64,000 bases of DNA from MH13 sp042140245 (GCF_042140245.1 NZ_CP159483.1:3782001-3846000), one strand, 5' to 3'; numbered from the stretch's first letter, positions 1 to 10,036 are shown. The notes: generated by a model from the letters alone, not told the origin. Numbers and translations: made by a program.

Positions 1-34
1 GCCGGCTTACTTATTGTAACGAAGATAATGGCAA

Positions 35-832
35 TTAGCGTGCGCTGGCCACCGCCCGTTTGGTCATCACTTTTACCAGATTGGCGCGATAGGCTGCGTC
101 TCCATGAATGTCCGACAGCATATCATCGGCAGAGACCGCCACCCCGTCGGCGGCTGCCTCTGAGAAGTTGCCGGACAAGGCAGCTTCCATGCCATTGTGG
201 CGAAACACACCATCGGCACCTGCCCCTGTGACCGCAACGCGCACCCCGCCACCCGTTTGAGCGACGAACACGCCTGCCATCGCATAGCGTGACGCCGGGT
301 TGGGAAACTTGGCGTAAGCTGCTTTAGCAGGTTTGGGGAACCTCACCGTTGTGATGATCTCATCTTCATCGAGCGCTGTGGCGAACATGCCATCGAAGAA
401 ATCATCCGCTGCGATCTCGCGTTTCGATGTCACCACTGTCGCATCGAGGGCGAGAACCGCAGACGGGTAGTCAGCCGCTGGGTCATTGTTGGCGATAGAA
501 CCGCCGATGGTGCCCATATGGCGAACCGCTGGATCACCAATGCCTTCAGCCAGCGATGCCAGTGCCGGAATGTGCGCCTGCACATCGGCACTGGCGGCGA
601 CCTCTGCATGGGTTGTGGCAGCACCAATGGTCACTGTGTCACCTGAGACCGACACACCGACCATCCCGTCGATGGCACGAATGTCCACCAAATCGGATGG
701 AGCGGCCAGATGTTGCTTCATGGTTGGCAGAAGCGTCTGTCCTCCCGCCAGCACTTTGGCATCTTCATTGGACGACAAGGCCGAGACCGCTTCGCTGAGC
801 GAGGATGGCTTATGATAGTTGGATGCATACAT
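35..832 (-). CDS. coxM: Molybdenum hydroxylase FAD-binding medium subunit (CoxM-like)
   Basis: This 265-residue protein is the FAD subunit of a CO-dehydrogenase/xanthine-dehydrogenase-type molybdenum hydroxylase. It passes electrons from the 2Fe-2S subunit to FAD. The family's two FAD-contact segments are visible: AGGQTLLP near residue 28 and TIGGSIANNDPAADYPSA near residue 108. I chose the ATG at 832 because GGGAG precedes it and it lies 11 bases after the coxL stop; the longer frame would run back into coxL. It is last in the coxD-E-G-S-L-M transcription unit and complete at its 3' end. The cytoplasmic complex role is family knowledge; the substrate is unknown. Confidence 0.9.
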   Translation of the reverse strand: MYASNYHKPSSLSEAVSALSSNEDAKVLAGGQTLLPTMKQHLAAPSDLVDIRAIDGMVGVSVSGDTVTIGAATTHAEVAASADVQAHIPALASLAEGIGDPAVRHMGTIGGSIANNDPAADYPSAVLALDATVVTSKREIAADDFFDGMFATALDEDEIITTVRFPKPAKAAYAKFPNPASRYAMAGVFVAQTGGGVRVAVTGAGADGVFRHNGMEAALSGNFSEAAADGVAVSADDMLSDIHGDAAYRANLVKVMTKRAVASAR

Positions 833-843
833 TGTGCGTCTCC

Positions 844-3201
844 CTACTCTGCAGCTTGCGGCATGGCGGAGGATTGGATGGCAGCCCAAACACGGCTGGG
901 TGTGGCGGGCATTTCAACATCGGTGCCGATGGCATCGACAATCGCGTTGATCACAGCAACCGGTGAGCCGATGGCACCTGCCTCGCCGCAACCCTTCAAG
1001 CCCAACGGATTGTTGGGGGATGGGGTGCAGCCATGGCCAATGGTGTAGCTGGGCACGTCATCGGCGCGTGGCATGGTGTAATCCATGTACGAACCGGTGA
1101 GCAGTTGCCCATCATCATCGTAGACGACCCCTTCCATCAGCGCTTGGCCGATGCCCTGCGTCACGCCGCCATGCACCTGGCCTTCGACAATCATCGGATT
1201 GATGATGGTGCCGAAATCATCAGCGGCCACGAACTGGACGATCTGCGTAACCCCTGTTTCAGGGTCCACTTCAACCTCACAGATGAAACAGCCAGAGGGG
1301 AAGGAGAAGTTCACCGGATCGAAGAAGCTGGTCTCCTTGAGACCCGGCTCCATGCCTTCAGGCAGGTTGTGCGCCATGTAGGCGGCAAGGCCGATCTCAT
1401 GCCACGCCATCTTCTTGTCAGTGCCAGCGATCTTCGCTTCACCGCCTTCGATGACGATGTCATCCTCGGCAGCTTCCAGGCTGTGCGCGACGATCTTTTT
1501 CACCTTCGCTTCAACCTTATCCAGCGCTTTCATCACCGCTGACATGCCCACCGGGCCGGAACGCGATCCATACGTGCCCATGCCGAACTGCACCTTGTCA
1601 GTGTCACCATGAACGATGGCGACATTGTCGATGGGCAGGCCGAAGCGATCGGCGGCGAGCTGGGCAAAGGTCGTTTCGTGGCCTTGGCCATGGCTGTGCG
1701 CACCGGTAAGGATTTCAATGGTGCCCACCGGGTTCACCCGAACCTCAGCGGATTCCCAAAGACCAACGCCCGACCCAAGTGAACCGGCCGCTGCCGATGG
1801 CGCCAACCCACAGGCCTCGATGAAGCAGGAATAGCCGATCCCGCGCATCTTGCCGCGCGAGGCAGCCTCTGCCTGGCGTGCAGGGAAACCGGCAACGTCA
1901 GCTGCTTCCTGCGCCATGTTGAGCACGGCATCGAAGTCACCAGCATCATAGGCGAGCAGCACTTCGGTCTGGTAAGGGAACTCGCGGATGAAGTTCTTGC
2001 GGCGCAGTTCCGCCACATCCATGTTCATCTCGCGGGCCGCTTTCTCCATGATGCGTTCCACCACATAGGTGGCCTCAGGGCGCCCTGCCCCGCGATAGGC
2101 ATCCACCGGCACCGTGTTGGTGTAGACCGCCTTCACATTGCAGTAGATCGCAGGCATGGCGTACTGGCCCGAAAGCAGCGTGCCATAAAGGTATGTCGGC
2201 GTGGCGGTGGCAAACAGCGACGCATACGCGCCGATGTTGGCAATGGTGTCGACCTTGAAGCCAACGATGTTGCCATCGGCATCAAAACCCATCTTTGCCG
2301 TGGTCACGTGGTCACGCGCGTGCGCATCGGTCATGAAAGATTCAGAGCGCTCCGCCGTCCAGCGGATGCTGCGACCAGTCTTCATCGACGCCCATAGGCA
2401 GGTGATTTCTTCAGGATAGATGTAAATCTTCGACCCGAAGCCGCCACCGACATCCGGCGCGATCACCCGAAGCTTGTGCTCTGGCGCGACATTGTAAAAC
2501 GCCGACAACACCAGACGCGCGACGTGCGGGTTCTGCGAGGTGGAGTAGAGGGTGTAGTGATCCTCAGCGTCATCGTAGACCGCAATGGCCGAGCGCGGCT
2601 CAATGGCATTGGGCGACAAGCGGTTGTTGATCAGATCGATCTCGGTGACGTGGGCAGCGCCTGCCAACCCGGCATCGGTTTTGGCCTCATCACCCACTTC
2701 CCAGTCGAAGCACATATTGTTGGCGATCTCATCATGCACCAGCGGCTGGCCTGGATTCATCGCCTCGCCGGTGGCAACTGCCGGAGCAAGCTCCTCATAG
2801 TCCACCTCAACCGCTTCGGCGGCCAAACGCGCCAAGGCTTGTGTTTCGGCAACCACGATGGCCACGGAATCACCGACATAGCGCACCTTTTCAGTGGCCA
2901 GCGGTGACCAGGCACCGATTTTCATCGCCTCACCGTCTTTGGACGTGATGGCCCAACCGGTGATGATGTCGCCGATACCGTCGGCTTTCAGCTCTGGCCC
3001 AGTGTGAACAGCGATCACACCGTCCATGGCAAGCGCGGCGGAGGCATCAATACCCTTGATGCGCGCATGGGCGTGGGGCGAGCGCACAAAAGCCCCGTAG
3101 GATTGGTTCTCAACTCGAATATCGTCGGTGTACTTGCCCTTGCCGAGCAGAAACCGCTTGTCTTCTTTGCGCTTTACGCGGGCGCCAATTCCGTCACTCA
3201 T
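844..3201 (-). CDS. coxL: Molybdenum hydroxylase large subunit, form II CoxL-like
   Basis: This 785-residue catalytic subunit binds molybdopterin cytosine dinucleotide. The N-terminal aldehyde-oxidase/xanthine-dehydrogenase a/b domain (about 1-150) is followed by the Mo-cofactor domain. Visible motifs are GGGFGSK near 252-258, AYRGAGR at 368-374 and the C-terminal GCGEAGAIGSP containing the conserved catalytic-type Glu. AYRGAGR is the form II signature. True (form I) CO dehydrogenases carry AYxCSFR with the Cys that holds copper, so calling this a CO dehydrogenase would be over-annotation. The ATG at 3201 has AAGGGAG upstream. Gene order is S-L-M, whereas form I clusters are usually M-S-L. 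Confidence 0.93.
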   Translation of the reverse strand: MSDGIGARVKRKEDKRFLLGKGKYTDDIRVENQSYGAFVRSPHAHARIKGIDASAALAMDGVIAVHTGPELKADGIGDIITGWAITSKDGEAMKIGAWSPLATEKVRYVGDSVAIVVAETQALARLAAEAVEVDYEELAPAVATGEAMNPGQPLVHDEIANNMCFDWEVGDEAKTDAGLAGAAHVTEIDLINNRLSPNAIEPRSAIAVYDDAEDHYTLYSTSQNPHVARLVLSAFYNVAPEHKLRVIAPDVGGGFGSKIYIYPEEITCLWASMKTGRSIRWTAERSESFMTDAHARDHVTTAKMGFDADGNIVGFKVDTIANIGAYASLFATATPTYLYGTLLSGQYAMPAIYCNVKAVYTNTVPVDAYRGAGRPEATYVVERIMEKAAREMNMDVAELRRKNFIREFPYQTEVLLAYDAGDFDAVLNMAQEAADVAGFPARQAEAASRGKMRGIGYSCFIEACGLAPSAAAGSLGSGVGLWESAEVRVNPVGTIEILTGAHSHGQGHETTFAQLAADRFGLPIDNVAIVHGDTDKVQFGMGTYGSRSGPVGMSAVMKALDKVEAKVKKIVAHSLEAAEDDIVIEGGEAKIAGTDKKMAWHEIGLAAYMAHNLPEGMEPGLKETSFFDPVNFSFPSGCFICEVEVDPETGVTQIVQFVAADDFGTIINPMIVEGQVHGGVTQGIGQALMEGVVYDDDGQLLTGSYMDYTMPRADDVPSYTIGHGCTPSPNNPLGLKGCGEAGAIGSPVAVINAIVDAIGTDVEMPATPSRVWAAIQSSAMPQAAE

Positions 3202-3224
3202 TGTGTTTCTCCCTTAAGGCTCGC

Positions 3225-3695
<471 letters not shown>

Positions 3696-3780
3696 CTAAG
3701 GTTTCTCCCAATCAAGCGAGGGTTTGCCCCCGCATCCTTTGTCCGCGCCGGTTGGCCCGGCGGTTATTCTGCCCGGTTTG

Positions 3781-4242
3781 TCAGGCGGTTTCTTCAACAG
3801 GCTCAGGGTTGAGGTGAGCCTGGAAATTGTCGAAAAACTTGCCCGCCAACTTCTTGGCGGTGGAGTCGATCAGGCGACTGCCAAGTTGGGCGATCTTGCC
3901 ACCGACCATGGCGTGCACCGTGTAGGAAAGGATGGTCTCGCCATCTTCTTCGGTCAGGGTGACATCTGCGCCGCCTTTGGCAAAGCCAGCCACACCGCCC
4001 TTGCCTTCGCCCTGAATGGTGTAGCTTTCGGGCGCATTGATGTTGGCCAGTTCCACCTCACCCTCAAAGCGGGCTTTCACCGGACCAATCTTTTGCACCA
4101 CAACGGCGTGCAACTCATTGTCTGAGGTTCTTTCCAGGCTTTCACAGCCAGGAATACAGGCCCGCAAAACGTCATCATCGTTCAGTGCCTCCCACACCGC
4201 TTCACGCGGTGCAGCGATGCGGTGTTCGCCTTGCATGTCCAC
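3781..4242 (-). CDS. coxG: CoxG-family SRPBCC protein
   Basis: This 153-residue protein of the CoxG (carbon monoxide dehydrogenase subunit G) family has an SRPBCC/START-like fold. It opens with MQGEHRIAAPREAVWEAL, a typical family start, and continues through GCESLE and a glycine-rich middle. I place the start at a GTG at 4242: a perfect GGAGG sits seven bases upstream at 4250-4254. The ATG two codons later has no such spacing, and longer frames have no ribosome site. CoxG proteins are thought to help attach or mature the hydroxylase at the membrane. It lies between coxE and coxS. Confidence 0.85.
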   Translation of the reverse strand: MDMQGEHRIAAPREAVWEALNDDDVLRACIPGCESLERTSDNELHAVVVQKIGPVKARFEGEVELANINAPESYTIQGEGKGGVAGFAKGGADVTLTEEDGETILSYTVHAMVGGKIAQLGSRLIDSTAKKLAGKFFDNFQAHLNPEPVEETA

Positions 4243-4343
4243 TGCAAAACCTCCCGATCTTATTCTCGTTACCCGGAGCGTATCTTGTGAAAACAAGAAA
4301 TCAAGCGACAACACGGCGCAAGAACGGGGTTGCTTATGCAACG

Positions 4344-5618
4344 TTAGGCTGGATGCACCGCAGCATGCTTATGCATCGACGGGGTTGTTTGCACCCTGCC
4401 TGGGTCTCCCAGAGCCTCCGCCAATTCGATCAACGAGCTTACCGAGTGGCATGCATGCAGGCTATCGACATGGGGCAGCATGGTGCGAATGCCGCCGGCC
4501 ACGGGCGCAAAGCCATCCCAGCGGAGCAGGGGATTGAGCCAGATAAGACGGCGCGAAGAGAGGGCTAACCGCTCCATCTGCGCATCCAGCAGATCAAGTT
4601 CGCTGCGTTCCAACCCATCGGTGATTAACAAGACAATCGCGCCACGCCCCAGCACCCTGCGGCTCCACCGCTTGTTAAACGCCTCCAGCGCTGGGCCGAT
4701 GCGCGTGCCGCCTTCCCAATCGCGTACCTCCTGGCCAACATGTTCCAACGCGGTATCGGCATCACCACGGGCCATGGCACGCGAGATGTTGGTCAGTTCT
4801 GTGCCGAAGGTAAAAGCGTGCAAGCGACCCCATTGGCCTTTGCCAGTGTTACTGCTCGCTCGTGATGCATGACCCAGTGCATGGAGAAAGCGCATCACCA
4901 TGCGAGCATAGGTGGCCATGGACCCCGACACATCACAGATTGCCACCAGATCGGGCGGACGAACCTCTGGCGCACGCTGCGCGATGCGGACCAACTCCCC
5001 GCCACGACGCATGGAGGCCCGCAGGGTCGCGCGCGCATCGGGTCGAGCCCGCCGTGTGGTGGGTCGAAGACGCCGCGAGGCAAGCGGGCGCGCATCCAGC
5101 GAAAGCGTGGCGACAGCCTTTTCGGCCTCGCGCAGTTCGGCGGCAGACATTTGCTCAAAGTCTTTGGTGCGGATCACCTCAAGCGCTGACCAACTCAGAG
5201 CAGCCTCGGTTTCAACCTGGTTGTCTTCGGGCACATCTTGCGGCGGAGGCGGCGGATCGCCCAAGGCATCGGCGGCCCGGCGCGCACCAGCATCGCGCTT
5301 TTTCGGCGGCGTTGTGTCCTGCAGCTGTGGCGAGAGCATATGCATCATCGCGTTCAAGAATTCTGGATCACGCCAGAACATGGCGAACACCTGGTGGAAC
5401 ACCTCCAACTGGTCGGAGCGGTGGATCATGGTCGCGCGCAGCGTGTGGTAGAAATCAATGCGGCTGGTGAAGCCTGCCTGCTCAACCGCCCGGAGCGCGG
5501 TTTCCACTTGCGCTGTGCCAACACGAATGCCCGCCTTGCGCAATGCGCGGGCAAAATGGATGACATTCTCCACCAAGCGCCCATCAAGATCAGACAGGTG
5601 GCGGGTGGTCTGGACCAT
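4344..5618 (-). CDS. coxE: VWA-domain protein CoxE
   Basis: This 424-residue von Willebrand A protein has the metal-ion-dependent adhesion motif DVSGSM at 229-234 and later TDGLER. The region around 100-130 is proline-rich and probably flexible. CoxE-type proteins pair with a MoxR AAA+ ATPase (here coxD, five bases upstream) as a chaperone that installs or activates the metal site of the hydroxylase. The ATG at 5618 has only a weak ribosome site, consistent with translational coupling to coxD. The C-terminus has a short unconserved tail. Confidence 0.9.
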   Translation of the reverse strand: MVQTTRHLSDLDGRLVENVIHFARALRKAGIRVGTAQVETALRAVEQAGFTSRIDFYHTLRATMIHRSDQLEVFHQVFAMFWRDPEFLNAMMHMLSPQLQDTTPPKKRDAGARRAADALGDPPPPPQDVPEDNQVETEAALSWSALEVIRTKDFEQMSAAELREAEKAVATLSLDARPLASRRLRPTTRRARPDARATLRASMRRGGELVRIAQRAPEVRPPDLVAICDVSGSMATYARMVMRFLHALGHASRASSNTGKGQWGRLHAFTFGTELTNISRAMARGDADTALEHVGQEVRDWEGGTRIGPALEAFNKRWSRRVLGRGAIVLLITDGLERSELDLLDAQMERLALSSRRLIWLNPLLRWDGFAPVAGGIRTMLPHVDSLHACHSVSSLIELAEALGDPGRVQTTPSMHKHAAVHPA

Positions 5619-5623
5619 GGAAG

Positions 5624-6565
5624 TCAGGAAGCCTTGGCGAGCGTCGCCTGCGCCTCGTCCAGCAAGCGGGTGGTTTCAGCGCCTGCGATACGAGCGATGT
5701 CATCCTGATACTTCAGCACCGCGCCCAGCGTGTCAGTGATCAGCTCTGGTGACAGCGCAACGGCATCAAGCGCCACCAGGCATCGAGCCCAATCAATGCT
5801 TTCAGCAACGCCTGGCCCTTTGAAGAGATCCTCTTTGCGCAAGCCTTGCACGAACGCCACGACCTGCGCTGACAGTGTTTCGGTGGCTTCGGGCACGCGC
5901 GCCCTAACGATTTCCAGCTCGCGCTCAAATGCTGGATAATCCACCCAATGATAGAGGCAACGGCGCTTCAACGCGTCATGGACTTCTCGTGTGCGATTGG
6001 AGGTAAGGATCACGACAGGGGGTTCGACAGCCCGTATCGGTCCAAGCTCTGGAATTGTCACCTGGAAGTCCGACAACACTTCCAGAAGAAACGCTTCAAA
6101 GGGTTCATCGGTACGATCCACCTCATCGATGAGCAGTACCGGTGGGCCTTCGGCATGCGGCTGCAAAGCGTCAAGCAGCGGACGGCGAATAAGGTAATCG
6201 CTGGAAAACAGCTCCGTTTGAAGCTCTTCACGATCGGCATTGCCCGCCGCTTCAGCGGTGCGGATCGTGATCATCTGCGCGGCAAAGTTCCACTCATAGA
6301 TCGCTGAAGCAGCATCCAATCCCTCATAGCATTGCAGGCGGATAAGCTTTCGCCCAAGGCCGCTTGCCAACGCTTTGGCAATCTCGGTCTTACCGACGCC
6401 AGCTTCGCCTTCCAGAAAAAGGGGCTTGCCAAGCGAGAGCGAGAGAAACGCCACGGTCGCAAGGTCGCGCCCGCAAACATAGTTCTCTCCAGCCAGCATG
6501 CTGATCGTCGCATCGATGGAAGAAGGCGGCGATGTTGTGGTGGTTGGTGCATTGGGGCTGGTCAA
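5624..6565 (-). CDS. coxD: MoxR-family AAA+ ATPase (CoxD-like)
   Basis: This 313-residue MoxR-type AAA+ ATPase has Walker A GEAGVGKT at 53-60, Walker B LLIDEVD at 144-150 and sensor-type TSNRTREV further on. With CoxE it is expected to mature the molybdenum hydroxylase. The frame opens with TTG at 6565; the first ATG (6499) would remove SIDATI, which I judge conserved in this family, so a TTG start is favoured. It heads the minus-strand cox operon and is divergent from the XdhC gene, leaving about 60 bases for both promoters. Confidence 0.9.
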   Translation of the reverse strand: MTSPNAPTTTTSPPSSIDATISMLAGENYVCGRDLATVAFLSLSLGKPLFLEGEAGVGKTEIAKALASGLGRKLIRLQCYEGLDAASAIYEWNFAAQMITIRTAEAAGNADREELQTELFSSDYLIRRPLLDALQPHAEGPPVLLIDEVDRTDEPFEAFLLEVLSDFQVTIPELGPIRAVEPPVVILTSNRTREVHDALKRRCLYHWVDYPAFERELEIVRARVPEATETLSAQVVAFVQGLRKEDLFKGPGVAESIDWARCLVALDAVALSPELITDTLGAVLKYQDDIARIAGAETTRLLDEAQATLAKAS

Positions 6566-6627
6566 GGCGCGTCCGTTTTGCTTTGTCTTGGAGAGACGAT
6601 GTGGATCGCGACCCTAAAACGGAGCAC

Positions 6628-7614
6628 ATGGCGGTGTCTAGAAAGGCCGCCAAAAGAGCAATGATGACGATTCTTGATGCCACGACCAGCCCGGCAAAAG
6701 ACCCTATCCAGGCGCTTTTGGATGGGCCGGACGATGCTGTGCTCACCGTGATTGCTGGTGTTGAGGGCCCGTCTTATCGTCCGGTGGGTGCGATGATGAG
6801 TGTGCTTGGCCCACGTGAACGCGCGGGCACGCTATCGTCTGGATGCGTGGAATCTGACATTGCGCTGCATGCGATGGATGCACGCGAAAAGGGTCAGCCC
6901 ACCGTTGTGCGTTACGGGCAGGGATCGCCTTTCATGGACATTCAGCTGCCCTGCGGTGGTGGCTTGGACATCGCGCTGCTTCCAAAGCCGGACCGAACTG
7001 TTTTGGCCCAAGTGGCCGAGAACCGGCAGGCGCGGACCCCTTGCACGCTGGCGATCGATCTCATCACCGGAGCGATGAGCCTGGAAGACCAAGGCCAGAC
7101 AGGGCGCAACGGCGACATGCTGCGCGTGCATTTGGAGCCCGACATTCGTTTTCTGGTGTTCGGTAAGGGACCTGAAGCGAGCACCTTCGCTGCGCTGGTG
7201 CAGTCTGCGGGGTATCCCAACCTGCTGCTATCGCCTGATGCTGAAACCTTGGCTGATGGCAGGGCTTCCGGCTGCCCAACACAGCATTTGACACGTCAGC
7301 TTTTCCCGGAGGATTTGGCCGTGGATGATCGCACCGCGGTGGTGCTTTTCTTTCACGATCATGATTGGGAGCCGCCGCTTTTGGCAGGTGCGCTAAAAAC
7401 CAACGCATTTTACATCGGGGCGCAAGGCAGCCAGCGCGCTCGCGATGCACGCTTGGCCACACTGACAGCCATGGGCGTTGCAGAGCCTGACCTCGAGCGG
7501 CTGGTTGGACCGGTCGGGCTGATCCCGTCAGCACGCGACGCTGGCACGTTGGCTGTCTCGGTTTTGGCTGAGGTGCTTGCTCGCGCCATGACCCCCAAAA
7601 TGACCTCACAATGA
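6628..7614 (+). CDS. XdhC/CoxF-family molybdenum-hydroxylase maturation protein
   Basis: This XdhC-type protein of about 328 residues binds the molybdenum cofactor and promotes its sulfuration and insertion. The N-terminal XdhC/CoxI domain contains GPSYRPVGAMM and SSGCVESD. The C-terminal Rossmann-like domain has FGKGPEASTFAAL and YIGAQGSQRARD. The start is uncertain: ATG 6628 has GGAG only three bases upstream, and the tandem ATGs at 6661 and 6664 are alternatives. It is divergent from coxD and eight bases ahead of the MocA-like gene, so the two form a maturation operon for the hydroxylase. Confidence 0.85.
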   Translation: MAVSRKAAKRAMMTILDATTSPAKDPIQALLDGPDDAVLTVIAGVEGPSYRPVGAMMSVLGPRERAGTLSSGCVESDIALHAMDAREKGQPTVVRYGQGSPFMDIQLPCGGGLDIALLPKPDRTVLAQVAENRQARTPCTLAIDLITGAMSLEDQGQTGRNGDMLRVHLEPDIRFLVFGKGPEASTFAALVQSAGYPNLLLSPDAETLADGRASGCPTQHLTRQLFPEDLAVDDRTAVVLFFHDHDWEPPLLAGALKTNAFYIGAQGSQRARDARLATLTAMGVAEPDLERLVGPVGLIPSARDAGTLAVSVLAEVLARAMTPKMTSQ

Positions 7615-7621
7615 CCCAAAC

Positions 7622-8194
7622 ATGACGACCGTTGGTCTGCTGCTTGCCGCCGGACACTCGCGTCGGTTTGGCGAGGTTAACAAATTGCTTGCCCCCTATC
7701 GCGGGAAGCCTTTGGTGAGCCATGCTGCAGATGCGATGCGTGATGCTAAGCTCGATCATCTGATTGCAGTGGTAAGCGATGATCAGGTCGCGAAGCTGCT
7801 CGATGGTTTCGATCTGTGCAGACTAACGGCGGACGGTCTGCCCCAGTCCGCCAGTTTAAAGGCCGGAATTCTGCATTGGTCCGCCCTTAGTCCGCTCACT
7901 TTAGCAGACCGTCCGCCGCGAATTCTGGTCATTTTGGGTGATATGCCCTTGGTCACGAGCGATCATTTGCGCGCCGTTGTGGATCGCTGCACAGATCATT
8001 CTGCGTCTGCTAGCACCGATGGACAACGCCGCATGCCACCAGCCTGTTTTCCGGCCTCAAAGATCGATGATCTGTTGGAGGTCACCGGTGATCGCGGTGC
8101 CGGACCGTTGCTCAAAGCCCTGCCCGATGAAGCACTGGTGCATGCCTCGCCTGCGATGCTCAAGGATGTGGATACAGTAGCCGACCTCGACTAG
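7622..8194 (+). CDS. mocA: MocA-type molybdenum cofactor cytidylyltransferase
   Basis: This 190-residue MobA-like nucleotidyltransferase starts with LLLAAGHSRRFG followed by NKLL, the pattern of the CTP-using MocA branch, and has GDMPLV at the metal-binding centre. It would convert the Mo cofactor to molybdopterin cytosine dinucleotide, the form used by CoxL-type enzymes. That fits its place directly after the XdhC gene. Its TAG stop overlaps the stop of the convergent iolG inside a CTAG, leaving no room for a terminator. CTP preference is inferred from motif and context. Confidence 0.8.
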   Translation: MTTVGLLLAAGHSRRFGEVNKLLAPYRGKPLVSHAADAMRDAKLDHLIAVVSDDQVAKLLDGFDLCRLTADGLPQSASLKAGILHWSALSPLTLADRPPRILVILGDMPLVTSDHLRAVVDRCTDHSASASTDGQRRMPPACFPASKIDDLLEVTGDRGAGPLLKALPDEALVHASPAMLKDVDTVADLD

Positions 8195-9180
8195 CTGATA
8201 TCCACCGCCTGGCCGGTTTCCAGCGATTGCTGGGCTGCATCGGCAAGCATCTGGGCTCGTAGTCCATCATGGATCGATGGCGATGGCGTTGCGCCTTTGC
8301 CAACGCTCTCCACGAAATGCTCCATCTCACGGGCGTAGGCGCGAGCATAGCGTTCCAGGAAGAAATGCTGCGTTGGCGCGCCTTGGAACCCATCGCCATT
8401 GGCAAGAACAACGGAGTGCTCGTGCTGGTTCTCGCCCTTCAAAAGACCTTTGGAACCATGCACTTCGATGCGTTGATCATAGCCATAGGTGGCGCGGCGG
8501 GAGTTGGAAATCTGGCAGATGCGACCCGATGCCGTTTGTAGGGTGACAGCGGCGGTATCGACGTCGCCGGCCTGTCCGATTGCCGGATCGACAAGGCTTG
8601 ATCCAACCGCATGCACCCGGATCGGTTCTTCGGCCAGAAGAAACCTGGCCATATCGAAATCATGGATCATCATGTCGCGGAACAAACCACCGGACTGCTC
8701 GATGTAACTAACAGGCGGTGGCGATGGATCACGCGAGAGGATTGTCACTAGCTCGATATCGCCCACAACCCCTTGACGAAGCTGGCTTTCCAAATGGGCA
8801 AAGCTTGGGTCGAACCGGCGGTTGAAGGCGGTCATGAACGGCACGCCAGCGGCCTCGACAGCCGCGATGCATTGGCGCGTGCGCTCGGTGGAAAGGTCGA
8901 TGGGCTTTTCGCAGAAGATCGCCTTGCCAGCCCGTGCCGCCTCATGGATCAGATCAAAGTGTGTGGTTGTCGGTGTGCAGATCGCCACCGCGTCCACTTC
9001 ACCGGAAACGATTAGCTCTTGTGATGCCATGACCGGCACATCGTATTTCTCGCCCAAGGCGTTGGCAGCAGCGGGCATCGCATCACTGACAGCGGTGAGC
9101 TTTGCGCCCTCCACACCGGCCAGTGTAAGAGCATGCACCTGGCCGATACGACCACAGCCTAAAAGTCCGATACGCAGCAT
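8191..9180 (-). CDS. iolG: Inositol 2-dehydrogenase (Gfo/Idh/MocA family)
   Basis: This 329-residue NAD(P)-dependent dehydrogenase has the Rossmann motif GLLGCGRIGQVHA at the N-terminus. The catalytic Lys is in CEKPIDLS near residue 95, and DMMIHDFDMARF near 170 supplies the Asp/His pair. It is last in the iolD-...-iolG minus-strand operon and most likely oxidises myo-inositol to 2-keto-myo-inositol. Two further Gfo/Idh genes lie in the divergent arm, so the division of labour among inositol isomers is not known. It follows the aldolase stop by one base (start 9180, aldolase stop 9181). Confidence 0.85.
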   Translation of the reverse strand: MLRIGLLGCGRIGQVHALTLAGVEGAKLTAVSDAMPAAANALGEKYDVPVMASQELIVSGEVDAVAICTPTTTHFDLIHEAARAGKAIFCEKPIDLSTERTRQCIAAVEAAGVPFMTAFNRRFDPSFAHLESQLRQGVVGDIELVTILSRDPSPPPVSYIEQSGGLFRDMMIHDFDMARFLLAEEPIRVHAVGSSLVDPAIGQAGDVDTAAVTLQTASGRICQISNSRRATYGYDQRIEVHGSKGLLKGENQHEHSVVLANGDGFQGAPTQHFFLERYARAYAREMEHFVESVGKGATPSPSIHDGLRAQMLADAAQQSLETGQAVDIS

Positions 9181-10026
9181 CTAAACATTCCTTTGAGGGG
9201 GCGCACGAAAGGCCCGGATAACCGCCCGAGCGGCCTGCTCCACCGGGTCATGGGTTTCTTTCAAAATCTGCACCCGATCAAAGCGATCCGGGTCAGCACT
9301 GACCGCCGTTCGTAGCGCCTGCCCAAACGCCATGCGCAACTCGGTGCCGATGTTGAACTTGCAAATTTTGGATGTCGTTGCCAGGTGCGTGCGCTGCGCC
9401 ATCGGCACGCCAGAGCCGCCATGGATCACAAGCGGTGTGTCGCTCAGGGCCTCAATGGCGCGGATACGATCTTCATCCAGGCCATCGTTGCTTTCCTGCT
9501 GGAGATGCACATTGCCAACCGAGATCGCCATAGCATCAACGCCTGTTTCGCGGGCGAACTGGGCGGCTTCTTGCGGATCGGTGCCTGCCGATGCTTCACC
9601 GCCGTCATAGCCGACGAAACCAATCTCGCCTTCGCAGGAGATACCGGCGTCGTGGGCAAGCTCAGCAATGCGCGCGGTCTCGGTGATGTTGTCGGCCAGT
9701 GGCTTGCGCGAACCGTCGAACATCAAGCTTGTGAAGCCACTGTCCAAGGCCTCCTGGCACTCTTCAAACGTGTAACCATGATCAAGGTGCAGCACGACGG
9801 GCACAGATGCGTTTTCCGCCAGATGGCGCATCATTTTACCCAACACCGGCAACGGGGTGTGTTCGCGGCAACTTGGCCCAGCTTGCAGGATCACCGGCGC
9901 GTTTTCTGCTTCAGCGGCGGCCACATAGGCGCGCATATCTTCCCAACCAAGGCACACAAGACCGCCAACGGCATGGCCGTTTTTTAGGGCAGGCTGAAGA
10001 ACCTCAGCGAGGGTCGCAACCGTCAT
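9181..10026 (-). CDS. iolJ: Class II aldolase, IolJ-like (6-phospho-5-dehydro-2-deoxygluconate aldolase)
   Basis: This 281-residue class II fructose-bisphosphate-aldolase-type TIM barrel has zinc ligands in HLDHGYTFEE near 80 and GEIGFVG near 135. HGGSGVP is near residue 208. In inositol operons this family cleaves 6-phospho-5-dehydro-2-deoxygluconate to dihydroxyacetone phosphate and malonate semialdehyde, the last iol-specific step. Its position between iolB and iolG supports that role. A fructose- or tagatose-bisphosphate role cannot be excluded from sequence alone. No iolA (semialdehyde dehydrogenase) is in the window. Confidence 0.8.
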   Translation of the reverse strand: MTVATLAEVLQPALKNGHAVGGLVCLGWEDMRAYVAAAEAENAPVILQAGPSCREHTPLPVLGKMMRHLAENASVPVVLHLDHGYTFEECQEALDSGFTSLMFDGSRKPLADNITETARIAELAHDAGISCEGEIGFVGYDGGEASAGTDPQEAAQFARETGVDAMAISVGNVHLQQESNDGLDEDRIRAIEALSDTPLVIHGGSGVPMAQRTHLATTSKICKFNIGTELRMAFGQALRTAVSADPDRFDRVQILKETHDPVEQAARAVIRAFRAPPQRNV

Positions 10027-10036
10027 TTCAAAAGGC

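Noticed and set aside
844..3201. Aerobic CO dehydrogenase
   Set aside because: The AYRGAGR loop marks a form II enzyme; the copper-binding Cys motif of form I is missing.
7064..7759. Open frame of 231 codons antisense to the XdhC and mocA genes
   Set aside because: It spans the junction of two well supported genes and has low-complexity Arg/Pro content.
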